NCBI GenBank assembly: GCA_050952465.1
Contig: JBMNKZ010000007.1
Span: 434,001 to 498,000, forward strand
Origin: DUPU01 sp050952465
GTDB lineage: Bacteria > Bacillota > Dehalobacteriia > Dehalobacteriales > Dehalobacteriaceae
Reading direction: 5' to 3'
DNA: 64,000 nucleotides
Part shown: positions 8,957-16,884 of the stretch, one piece after another
Position numbering within the stretch: the first letter of the stretch is position 1
How the letters are laid out: every line of letters begins with the position of its first letter
Position numbers and translations under genes: made by a program
Notes under the pieces: model-generated
What the model was told of the DNA's origin: nothing
Database searches by the model: none
The model's input: only the letters and a program-made list of their open reading frames with translations

Positions 8957-9248
8957 TATCTCATCCCCTTTGCTCATTATAAGGTAATAAATTCAATAAA
9001 TAACATAATAATCCTTCCCATATAAAAATCTTCTATGGTTGGCACAGGAGAACACTTTTTCAGTTTTTTAGGTAAAGTTAGTGTAAGTTCCCATAAGTGC
9101 ATCTAAAAAGGAAGCTTCACTTGTTTTTACTGCCAGTGAAAGGAGGGTTGTAAATTTATTGATTCAATTACTCCAAGGCTGCTGTTGAAAATTATGTAGT
9201 TGATGGTTCTTACGGCCGTCAGCAGATTAAAAGGGGTTGATTTTAATA
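8957..9248. other. Intergenic leader region of the flavoprotein operon
   Basis: No convincing promoter for the downstream operon was found here. An AGGAGGG ribosome site at 9141-9147 is followed only by a 9-codon frame (TTG 9159). Codons 9163-9240 read like the C-terminus of a protein (contains AAVENYVVDGSYGRQQ) ending just at the next ribosome site, but they have no start. This suggests remains of an upstream operon gene. A few CAG/TAG/AAG triplets lie at 9061-9087 without the regular 7-nt spacing of HutP sites. Confidence 0.35.
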
Positions 9249-11006
9249 ATGAATTGTGAAAGCAAGCGGGTTGATGTTGATGTTTTGGTAATTGGCAGTG
9301 GAATGGCTGGATTAAGAGCAGCTATTGAAGCCAAACGCGCTGGTCAAGAAGTGCTCCTGGTGGACAAGAGTGTGCTGGGACGTGCTTCAAGCTCTATTTA
9401 TGCAGGTGGCCTAGGGTTGGAGATTATCCCGAAACACCTACCCTATCATGGAGCGGGGGAAGGAAAAAAATATGCTGATTATTTTAATGGTAGCATAGAG
9501 GAAATATTTCAAAAGATGGTTACGGAAGGTGTGTCTATTGGCTGGGGTTACCCCTATATTGATAATCAGCGTATTTTAATGACGGTGGCTGTGGATTATA
9601 AGCTCCGTCAAGAAGAACTGCGTGATTTTGGTGTTGAAGATCCATATTCTCAACATTTTATCGGCAGACCGGTTTCTATGGGTGTACCTATTATTATGCC
9701 TATGGTTGACTATTTTAAGAAAATCGGTGGCCGTACAATGATTAAGACGGTTCTGGTTGACTTAATTCGACAAGATGACACCATTGTTGGTGCGCTCGGA
9801 TTTGAAATGGCGAGCGGCAGATTTGTTGTTATTACAGCAAAAACAACAATTATTGCTACCGGTGGTTCCGCTCAATGCTATAAGCGAACATATTCTCCAA
9901 CGCGTATTACCGGTGATGGCTATGCTTTGGCTTACAGAGCAGGCGCTGAATTATGGGAAATGGAATTAGTGGCTTTTTGCAACTGGACAATTTGCGAAAA
10001 AGGCTTGCCCCAGTGGTGGATGCCGTTTTCATACGGAAGGGTTTCAGGAATACTCAAAAATGCTTTAGGTGAATCATTCTTTGAAAGGTACGCTAAGGAA
10101 AATGGCTGGCTAGGGCCAAATGCTACACTAGATCCTAATGATGTGATGGATGTTCGCTATGGTAAACCGTTAACCGAGTTGGATCATTATTTTTGGCGAG
10201 CTGTTACTATGGAGGTTCGGGAAGGTCGGGGTGATGAAGGCGCTTGCTTCATGGATTTCCGTCATGTGCCGGAAGAACGATGGTTCTATGAGAATGACGG
10301 CATCACAGCTATGAATGAAATGCGCAATTTCGACTGGAAGAATAAGATGCTTCATATCGGTCCTGCGGCAGAAAAACAGGCAGGTGGTATTTGGACAGAT
10401 GAATACTTCAAAACTAGTTTAGATGGGTTATATGCGGCAGGAGAAGCTGCTACGGGTATTTCTATGCCCTTCTGTATCGTTTCAGGGGCATCTGCAGGTA
10501 GGTATGCTGCTTGGGAAGCCAGAGAGACTGCACCAATTGTTCTTAACGAACTGACGGAAAAATGGATTAACGAAAAAAAAGCACAGGTATTCGCACCTTA
10601 TGTTAGCGAAACAACTAAAGCTAAGCATCCGCGGCAGATCAAACAGGCAATAAAGGATACCATGTGGGAGTATGTCGGCCCGATCCGCACAGAAGATGAA
10701 TTGCATTATGCGGTCCAGGAACTTGATCGGATAGAAGCAGAAATTCTTCCTGAAATGCAAGCTAGGAACACCTACGAGCTTAGAGAAGCACATGAAGCAA
10801 AGAATATGATTTTGGTTTCTAAGATGATTGCCAAGAGTGCCCTGACGCGAAATGAAAGCCGTGGTTTGCACCAACGTTTAGATTTTCCGAATGAAGATAA
10901 TAAAAACTGGCTGAAAAATCTTCTGTTAAAGGCAGATAAGGATGGTCAAATGCAACTCTACACACGCCCGGTTCATTTGATTTGGTCTAAACCGCCACAG
11001 GAATAA
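9249..11006 (+). CDS. Fumarate reductase/succinate dehydrogenase-type flavoprotein of unknown substrate
   Basis: FAD-dependent oxidoreductase of 585 residues. The N-terminus holds the dinucleotide fold GSGMAGLRAAIEAKRAG. A fumarate-reductase-type FAD domain follows (IIATGGSAQCYKRTYSPTRITGDGYALAYRAGAE, and later DGLYAAGEAATGI). The C-terminal helical domain includes the ESRGLHQRLDFP motif of the SdhA/AprA superfamily. Without a membrane anchor but with a ferredoxin gene 56 bases downstream, it resembles the AprA/AprB two-subunit plan, or an enoate/urocanate-type reductase fed by ferredoxin. The substrate cannot be named. The start is ATG 9249: GGGG ends 12 bases before it, while the in-frame TTG at 9237 directly abuts that site. 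The operon continues with the ferredoxin and a symporter, suggesting uptake and reduction (or oxidation) of a carboxylate. Confidence 0.85.
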   Translation: MNCESKRVDVDVLVIGSGMAGLRAAIEAKRAGQEVLLVDKSVLGRASSSIYAGGLGLEIIPKHLPYHGAGEGKKYADYFNGSIEEIFQKMVTEGVSIGWGYPYIDNQRILMTVAVDYKLRQEELRDFGVEDPYSQHFIGRPVSMGVPIIMPMVDYFKKIGGRTMIKTVLVDLIRQDDTIVGALGFEMASGRFVVITAKTTIIATGGSAQCYKRTYSPTRITGDGYALAYRAGAELWEMELVAFCNWTICEKGLPQWWMPFSYGRVSGILKNALGESFFERYAKENGWLGPNATLDPNDVMDVRYGKPLTELDHYFWRAVTMEVREGRGDEGACFMDFRHVPEERWFYENDGITAMNEMRNFDWKNKMLHIGPAAEKQAGGIWTDEYFKTSLDGLYAAGEAATGISMPFCIVSGASAGRYAAWEARETAPIVLNELTEKWINEKKAQVFAPYVSETTKAKHPRQIKQAIKDTMWEYVGPIRTEDELHYAVQELDRIEAEILPEMQARNTYELREAHEAKNMILVSKMIAKSALTRNESRGLHQRLDFPNEDNKNWLKNLLLKADKDGQMQLYTRPVHLIWSKPPQE

Positions 11007-11062
11007 ACAGATAAGATTATTTTTGTTTTTTGTAAAAAGGGTACAGAAAGGAGCAGAAATAG

Positions 11063-11287
11063 ATGTTCGATTTTCGTTTGGAAATAGATGAGGAGAAATG
11101 TAATGGCTGTGGTTTATGCGCCGAGGTCTGCCCAATTCTTGCTCTGGATTACGATCCTGAGAAAAATAAGGCCTATGTACATGATATTACTCAATGTCTT
11201 ATTTGCAAGCAATGTATTGATGTATGCGCAACCGGAGCTGTGATTATGGAAGGCGGCTACTGGCAAGGTGATATCAGGACTAATTAA
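11063..11287 (+). CDS. 2[4Fe-4S] ferredoxin-type electron-transfer subunit
   Basis: A 74-residue protein with two [4Fe-4S] motifs: CNGCGLCAEVCP near residue 14 and CLICKQCIDVCATG near residue 46. It has the general layout of AprB-like or bacterial 8Fe ferredoxins and probably passes electrons to or from the flavoprotein encoded just upstream. AAAGGAG precedes the ATG at normal spacing. A GC-rich hairpin follows the stop, before the symporter gene. Confidence 0.9.
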   Translation: MFDFRLEIDEEKCNGCGLCAEVCPILALDYDPEKNKAYVHDITQCLICKQCIDVCATGAVIMEGGYWQGDIRTN

Positions 11288-11293
11288 TTAAAA

Positions 11294-11325
11294 GGCTTTG
11301 GTCGCACCTTTGTGCGGCTAAAGCC
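11294..11325 (+). terminator. Intercistronic hairpin between ferredoxin and symporter genes
   Basis: Two stacked helices, GGCTTT/AAAGCC and CGCAC/GTGCG, closed by a CTTT loop. What follows is AATTTC rather than a clean T run, so partial termination or transcript-end protection is more likely than full termination. Confidence 0.5.
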
Positions 11326-11427
11326 AATTTCAAACATTTGTTATTATTTCTCTTCAAAAACCTTGTGTACAAAGTCTAATAATACCACAATAAATTAATT
11401 TATAAAAAATTAAGGGAGGAAAAAGAT

Positions 11428-12864
11428 ATGTGGACGATATTAGACACCATTATTGTTGCCTTGTTTTTATTGGCAATGATTGGAATTGGCGTATTTGTTA
11501 AAGATAAAATCAATAATCCCCTGGACTTCTTTGTAGCCAATCGGGAATTCAAATGGTTTGCCGCTGCTGTTTCAATGTTTGCAACATATAACAGTGTCTG
11601 GGCTTTTACGGGAGCTGTCGGTTATGGATATAGGTTTGGTGTTGCGGTTTTATTCTTCTATGTTGGAGCAATTATAGGTACTGTGGGTCAAACGTATTTT
11701 TTAGCCGCTAAGATTCGTGCTACCCGTGCCCTTACTATTTTTGGTTTTTTGGAAAAACGTTTTTCTCAGAATTTCCGCTATTTTGTGGCTGGTGCCAATA
11801 GTTTAATTTATTTTATGGATGGCGGGATGCGCTTGTACGCTACGGCAATTATTCCCTCGGTTTTTCTAGGATGGAATCCTGAAACAACTGTTTTAGCGTT
11901 ATTTGGGGTCTGTATCATTTATACGGTTCTGGGCGGCATGCGCTCAGTCGTAATGACTGATGTACTGCAAGGCCTTACGATGTTTGCGGTTTTTCTCTTT
12001 GCAATAATGATTGGGATAGGTAAACTAGGCGGTATCGGTGAGCTTGGAAATTTGGATCCGCGTTTCTACAAGCTGGCTAGTCCAGAGTACCCATTGATGA
12101 CCGGACTAGCAATCGCTATTCCTTCTATGGTTACACATTTTATGAACTTTGCTTTTCATGGCAATAGGCTTTTGGCGGTGCGCACGATCCGTGAAGCGAA
12201 AAAGGCTAATATAGCTTATGCTGTATCCACCTTGCTTTTCGGAGGTCTCGTAGTGGTTGCTTCCCTTTTATTAGCCACAGCAATGCCCGGACTGGAAAAG
12301 CCTGAAGCGGGCTTCACAGAATACCTTAAGGTGATTCTACCAACGGGTCTTTTAGGATTATTCTTAGCTGGTGCATTAGCGGCAACGCTATCCACAATTG
12401 ACAGCCAGGCCCACAATATCACCGGTTGGATTGTTTCTGATATTTATATGGCAAAAAACCCGAATGCATCAAACAAGTTCCTTCTCCGTTTGTCCCGTGC
12501 AGTAGTTGCTTTAGTGATTTGCGGTTTTCTTGGTACATCCTCATTTACCGCTATGTCAGGTATTTTCAATATGGTGCTTAGTTGGTTGATGCCGCTGGTA
12601 GCACCAATATCTGTCATATTAGCAGCTGGATTCTTATCGAAAAAAACTAATGTTAGGGTGGCCTGGATTGCTTTGGTCGGTTCTTACATACTTTTTATAA
12701 TTTGGAAGTTTGCTGCACTGCCGTATACCGGAATCGCCGTACCGGTTTTTACATTGTTAGTAGTAATTTTTGGACCCTTCCTACTTAAATCTAATGACCA
12801 AGAGGAAAAACAAATAAAAGAGTTCTTCAAATTTATTGATGATAATATTATAGAAGATGCATAA
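11428..12864 (+). CDS. Sodium:solute symporter (SSS family)
   Basis: Integral membrane transporter of 478 residues with about 13 hydrophobic segments, in the solute:sodium symporter family (PutP/PanF-like). Typical features are the N-terminal FVANREFKWFAAAVSMFATYNS segment (TM1 to TM2 region with the sodium site) and AGALAATLSTIDSQAHNITGWIVSDIY in the second half. The start ATG follows GGGAGG. The solute is unknown; the adjacent flavoprotein and ferredoxin suggest it imports the substrate of that reductase, probably a carboxylate. The last 35 residues are charged and cytoplasmic. Confidence 0.88.
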   Translation: MWTILDTIIVALFLLAMIGIGVFVKDKINNPLDFFVANREFKWFAAAVSMFATYNSVWAFTGAVGYGYRFGVAVLFFYVGAIIGTVGQTYFLAAKIRATRALTIFGFLEKRFSQNFRYFVAGANSLIYFMDGGMRLYATAIIPSVFLGWNPETTVLALFGVCIIYTVLGGMRSVVMTDVLQGLTMFAVFLFAIMIGIGKLGGIGELGNLDPRFYKLASPEYPLMTGLAIAIPSMVTHFMNFAFHGNRLLAVRTIREAKKANIAYAVSTLLFGGLVVVASLLLATAMPGLEKPEAGFTEYLKVILPTGLLGLFLAGALAATLSTIDSQAHNITGWIVSDIYMAKNPNASNKFLLRLSRAVVALVICGFLGTSSFTAMSGIFNMVLSWLMPLVAPISVILAAGFLSKKTNVRVAWIALVGSYILFIIWKFAALPYTGIAVPVFTLLVVIFGPFLLKSNDQEEKQIKEFFKFIDDNIIEDA

Positions 12865-13065
12865 GAATTATTTGATTGTTATCCAAGAAATAATATTTAA
12901 ACGGGTACAAAATGTAAGATACTTCATGTGCCATACTTATAGAAAAAGTCCGTTTATATTTAAAACTTTGTTGATTGCTAGATTTTTACCTGAGATACAA
13001 AGGGAATAACGATATATAAAAGGCCTATTTATAAAGCTGTAGCGAAATAATAAAAATCATCTTAC

Positions 13066-13902
13066 TTATCTAGCCGCCAGAATATCCTCTTGGTATTTAA
13101 GGAGAAAATTTAAGGTTGATTTTACTCTTTTATCCTCCAAGGAAGAAACATTTAAGTTAACTAATACTTTAGCCCAGTCCAGTGTTTCTGCGATGCTTGG
13201 CTTTTTTCTTAGTTTTTGCTTTCTTAGTTGCTGGACAAAATCGACAATTTGTTGGGATAGGTTTTCTGAAATCCCCGGCACTTTGGCCCTTACTATCTCT
13301 AATTCTCGGTTAAAATCAGGATAATCAATAAAATAATGAACGCATCTTCTTTTTAAACCATCGCTGAAATCTCGGGCTCCGTTACTGGTTAAGAACACCA
13401 GGGGAACGGAGTTTGCTTTTACTGTTCCGAATTCCGGGATAGTGACCTGAAAATCTGATAAAGCTTCTAGGAGAAAACTCTCAAATTCTTCATCACTTTT
13501 ATCAATTTCATCAATCAAAAGCACGGTAGGTTTTTCTGCCAGGAATGCCTTAAGTAAGGGCCGGGTGAGTAAAAAATCCCTGGAAAAGATATCCTTTTGA
13601 ACTTTTTCCCAACCAGTTATGTTTTTCGACATAAACTGAAGATACAATAATTGTTTTTGATAGTTCCACTCATAAAGGGCATGATGTTCGTCTAAGCCTT
13701 CGTAGCATTGGAGACGGATTAATTCCATCTGGAAACCTCTCGCCAGGGCTTTGGCCAGTTCCGTTTTCCCTACTCCGGCGGGGCCTTCCAAAAGCAAGGG
13801 TTTTTGAAGTAGGGTGGCCAGACTTAAGACGGTGGCTAAGTCGTCATTTATGAGATAAGCTTCCTGATGCAGTTTCTCCTTAATTTCTTCAATGGCGAGC
13901 AT
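13066..13902 (-). CDS. MoxR-type AAA+ ATPase
   Basis: AAA+ ATPase of the MoxR/CoxD group, 278 residues. Walker A is GPAGVGKT (40-47), Walker B is VLLIDEID (about 130-137), and sensor/arginine-finger regions (FLTSNGARDFSDGLKRRC) follow. MoxR proteins act with a VWA-domain partner as chaperone-like remodelers for metallo-enzyme maturation. The matching VWA/CoxE-type gene is at 15403 on the other strand, with an mtbB remnant between them. The start ATG has GGAGG 7 bases before it. The client protein is not evident. Confidence 0.9.
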   Translation of the reverse strand: MLAIEEIKEKLHQEAYLINDDLATVLSLATLLQKPLLLEGPAGVGKTELAKALARGFQMELIRLQCYEGLDEHHALYEWNYQKQLLYLQFMSKNITGWEKVQKDIFSRDFLLTRPLLKAFLAEKPTVLLIDEIDKSDEEFESFLLEALSDFQVTIPEFGTVKANSVPLVFLTSNGARDFSDGLKRRCVHYFIDYPDFNRELEIVRAKVPGISENLSQQIVDFVQQLRKQKLRKKPSIAETLDWAKVLVNLNVSSLEDKRVKSTLNFLLKYQEDILAAR

Positions 13903-14127
13903 GTTTTAACCTCCGATGATGCTTACTTAAATGTTATACATTCCCTACTAAAACCCTGAGAGAGTCTTTATTCCCAGGAGGAAATCAATACCTTTATGCC
14001 TAATTAAAGGATATTAATATATTATATTTAGCATTATAGCACATACGACATATTGATAAAAGGTAAAACCTCGGGGACGCTATTTTCTCAAATTTGAGAT
14101 GGATTTGTGTGATATCTCATAACTGAG

Positions 14128-15154
14128 ATGATTTTACCCAATGAGCAATCCACTATGGAAAGCTGCCAAATGGATATGACCATACCTGTTCTCTATGGAG
14201 CGATGCCTAATTTAGGCTTATATACCAAGCCGACCGGTTGAGAGCTGGTCGGAGCTTTTACCTATGGGCAAAATTGCTGAAGCTAGGGAGGCTCAAGAAG
14301 AGGCCGTGGAATATGCCCTGAAGGATATCACTTATGTCGCCGAAGGAATGTATGAAGCGGGAGCAGATGGTATTGATATGGACACAGTGGGCGCATCCGG
14401 AGATGCAGATTTCTTGGCCGGTTTAAAGGCAACGGAAGTGTTAAGAGAAAAATATCCGGATTTGCCCATTGAAATGGGGGCGGCAGGGGAATTTGTTTTA
14501 GGCATGCATGCCGATCTTTATTATGAGGGAGTGCGTTTGGCCGGACTCTATGCCCATAAGCAGGCTGAGCTGGCTCAAAAAGCAGGGGTGACCATTTTTG
14601 GTCCGGCGATCAATACCAATTGTTCCATGACCTTCCCCTGGAATATTGCCCGGGTGGTCACTTTTGTCAAGGCGTGCAGCCAGGCAGTAGATATTCCCAT
14701 CCATGTAAATGCTGGGATGGGGGTTGGGGGAATTCCTATGACCATGAATGTCCCCCTGGAGATTGCTTCCCGGGCTTCCAAAGCAATTGTGGAAATAGGC
14801 AAGGCAGACGGATTGTAGGTTGGGGAAGGTGATGCCATGAGTACCACCACTTGTCAGGAGGTAGTTGCCGGGATGGGCGGAATGCGGACAGCCGGAGATC
14901 TGGTTGCCCGTGTCCAGCTGGCCAAGGCAATGAAAACACCTGATGCCAAAAAATATGTGGCGGGAAAATTACACCTTTCGGTAGAAGAACTTACGGATCC
15001 GGTGATCATGGATGAGGTGCGGCGGGATTTAGGGTTAGGTAGAATAATTTACTTTCCCGGGAATCCTATAGGGATGGAAGCAAAGATCAATATTGCCCGA
15101 GTGCTGGATATTGAGATTAAATCAGTGAATAATTTTATGCAGAAAACAAAATAA
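14128..15154 (+). pseudogene. mtbB: Decayed dimethylamine:corrinoid methyltransferase with in-frame amber (pyrrolysine) codon
   Basis: Remnant of MtbB, which transfers a methyl group from dimethylamine to a corrinoid protein. The first homologous block (frame of ATG 14128) reads TIPVLYGAMPNLGLY, typical of MtbB, and runs to about 14238. A shift of frame follows, and the match resumes at PVESWSELLPMGKIAEA and continues through GADGIDMDT, GASGDADF, FGPAINTNC and GMGVGGIPM. It reaches KADGL then TAG at 14816-14818, and the same frame continues for 111 codons (GMGGMRTAGDLVARVQL...) to TAA at 15154. In known MtbB proteins this UAG encodes pyrrolysine and about 110 residues follow it, so the amber is ancestral recoding rather than a random stop. 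The N-terminal ~130-150 residues are missing and no homologous sequence is visible upstream. The gene cannot make a normal enzyme. No pyl genes or corrinoid-protein gene are in the window. Confidence 0.85.
14816..14818 (+). other. In-frame UAG at the pyrrolysine position of MtbB
   Basis: The amber codon is preceded by VEIGKADGL and followed by VGEGDAMSTTTCQEVVAGMG, the same context as the Pyl site in archaeal and bacterial MtbB. Both sides are in one frame (14264-15154), and homology is continuous across it. Confidence 0.85.
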
Positions 15155-15201
15155 AGGGCCGGCGTCGTGATAAAGTCACCAAAAAAGAGTACTATGATTA
15201 A

Positions 15202-15231
15202 AAACCGTTACCTAGATAAGTAGCGGTTTTC
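15202..15231 (+). terminator. Intrinsic terminator after the mtbB remnant
   Basis: 10-bp stem AAACCGTTAC / GTAGCGGTTT (one G-U pair), 8-nt loop, followed by TTTTCTTC. It ends any transcript through the mtbB pseudogene before the VWA gene. Confidence 0.75.
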
Positions 15232-15402
15232 TTCATATCAATTTATCAATTTCCTGATATAGTCTCTCATGCAGCCATAGATTAATTAATTTGTTCTATG
15301 TTATGATAAGGGCATCAAATTGCAGCAAATTATGGCCGGCAATTTATGGTCATCAGATCATGGGATAACGGGCTGGGGTAATAGGTGATGGGGAGGCTTT
15401 TT

Positions 15403-16755
15403 ATGGAACAAAAGCTTTTAGAATTCGTGCATACCCTCCGCCGCGGGGGACTTCGGGTTTCCCCCGGTGAACTGATAGATGCTTTAGAGGCATTAAAATT
15501 TTTTGGTTTACAAGACCCGGAAAAATTTTATGTGATTTTAAAGACCACCTTAGTAAAAAATGAGATGGACAGGGCGGTATTTGATTTAGCTTTTCGTTTG
15601 TTTTTTTGGGAAGAGGCAAAAAAGCCCGAAAGCCTAGAAAACAAATGCAATAATAAATGCTCCTCTGAGGGTTTGGGGTCTAGTGTAGATGGATCCGGAA
15701 CAGGCAAAGCGGGCATGGGGGCGGCCTCACGGGTGCTTTATGAGACCCTGAAAAATGGTCAGTCAGAAGGACTAATCAATATAATAGAAAAACAACTGGC
15801 CCTGTTAGAAATGAACGAGGATAGAGTTGACCAATTACTTCATCAAATCAAAGTAAAAATGGAATGGTTTATGGTGGAGAATGCCCTTGAAAGAGAGGGA
15901 AAGGAAGGAGAAAAAGAGGTTCAGGTTTTAAAGGATTTGGAACTTTATCTCCGCTACCGGCTGGAAAAGCTCCTGATGAAGGAAAAGGGCAGACAGGGAC
16001 TTGAGGAACTGCTCACTGAAGAGAATTTAAAAGAGAAGGATTTTGGGAATTTAAACGAATTTCAGGTTAAGGAAATGGAGAAACGGGTGGAGCGTTTGGC
16101 CAAAAAGCTTGCTTCCCGGTATTCCTATCGTTTTAAACCGGCAAAGTCTGGTCGGGTTGATATGCGCCGGGTTCTTTATCAAGCTGCCCGTATAGGACGG
16201 AATCCGGAGAAGCTGTTGTTTCAAGATAAAGTAATGAATAGGCCTAGGTTAGTGGTTCTATGCGATATCTCAGGTTCGGTTGCTGTTTACTCTGCCTTTC
16301 TCCTTCAGCTGGTTTATGCCATGAGTCGACGGTTTCTAGATATGCGGACTTTTTTATTTGTGGACGAAATCGCGGAGATTACCGTAAAATTAAGAACCAG
16401 TAATATGAAGGAGGCCATAGACCAGGCAATCCGGCAGGCACGGTGTTCCCGTCTGGGTATTTCTAATTTTGGACAGGTATTTGAAATGTTTAACCTGCAG
16501 TTTGGGCATATACTAAATTCGAAAACTACGGTCATGATCTTAGGTGATGGTAAGAACAATTGGTATCCGCCCCGTCAGGAAGAGCTTAAGGCTATTTCTC
16601 AAAAGGTAAAGAAATTGATCTGGTTAAATCCGGAACCAAGGGAGAAATGGAATCAGGATGATAGCATTATAAGTATTTACGGGGAAAGTTGCTCTCATGT
16701 TTTGGAATGCCGGAATTTGGAACAATTAGAACGGGCCATTAGAAAGATCGGATAA
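15403..16755 (+). CDS. VWA domain protein, CoxE type (MoxR partner)
   Basis: A 450-residue soluble protein. The N-terminal part (LRRGGLRVSPGELIDALEAL) and central charged helical region are typical of CoxE-like VWA proteins. The VWA domain begins near residue 280 with the metal-adhesion motif DISGS (about 288-292) and FVDEIAEIT. Such proteins pair with MoxR ATPases to mature or remodel metallo-enzymes; the MoxR gene at 13066-13902 is the obvious partner, though divergent and 1.5 kb away. ATG 15403 is chosen because GGGGAGG lies 6 bases before it; the in-frame GTG at 15385 lacks a site. Confidence 0.88.
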   Translation: MEQKLLEFVHTLRRGGLRVSPGELIDALEALKFFGLQDPEKFYVILKTTLVKNEMDRAVFDLAFRLFFWEEAKKPESLENKCNNKCSSEGLGSSVDGSGTGKAGMGAASRVLYETLKNGQSEGLINIIEKQLALLEMNEDRVDQLLHQIKVKMEWFMVENALEREGKEGEKEVQVLKDLELYLRYRLEKLLMKEKGRQGLEELLTEENLKEKDFGNLNEFQVKEMEKRVERLAKKLASRYSYRFKPAKSGRVDMRRVLYQAARIGRNPEKLLFQDKVMNRPRLVVLCDISGSVAVYSAFLLQLVYAMSRRFLDMRTFLFVDEIAEITVKLRTSNMKEAIDQAIRQARCSRLGISNFGQVFEMFNLQFGHILNSKTTVMILGDGKNNWYPPRQEELKAISQKVKKLIWLNPEPREKWNQDDSIISIYGESCSHVLECRNLEQLERAIRKIG

Positions 16756-16884
16756 TTACAAAAGATATTGCCATTACATAGGTCAAGTGATAAAATAGGA
16801 GAAATACCTGCCTTTAATCAGGTGAAGAAGACGAAAACATCTAGCAGCTTAAAGATCTTAATGTATGATGTGGAGGGAATAGAA

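Noticed and set aside
9061..9087. HutP-type NAG repeat site in the flavoprotein leader
   Set aside because: CAG/TAG/AAG triplets occur, but not with the regular 4-base spacers and without a terminator next to them.
14837..15154. Independent small gene starting at ATG 14837
   Set aside because: It is in the same frame as the preceding mtbB part and is its normal C-terminus; no ribosome site supports a separate start.
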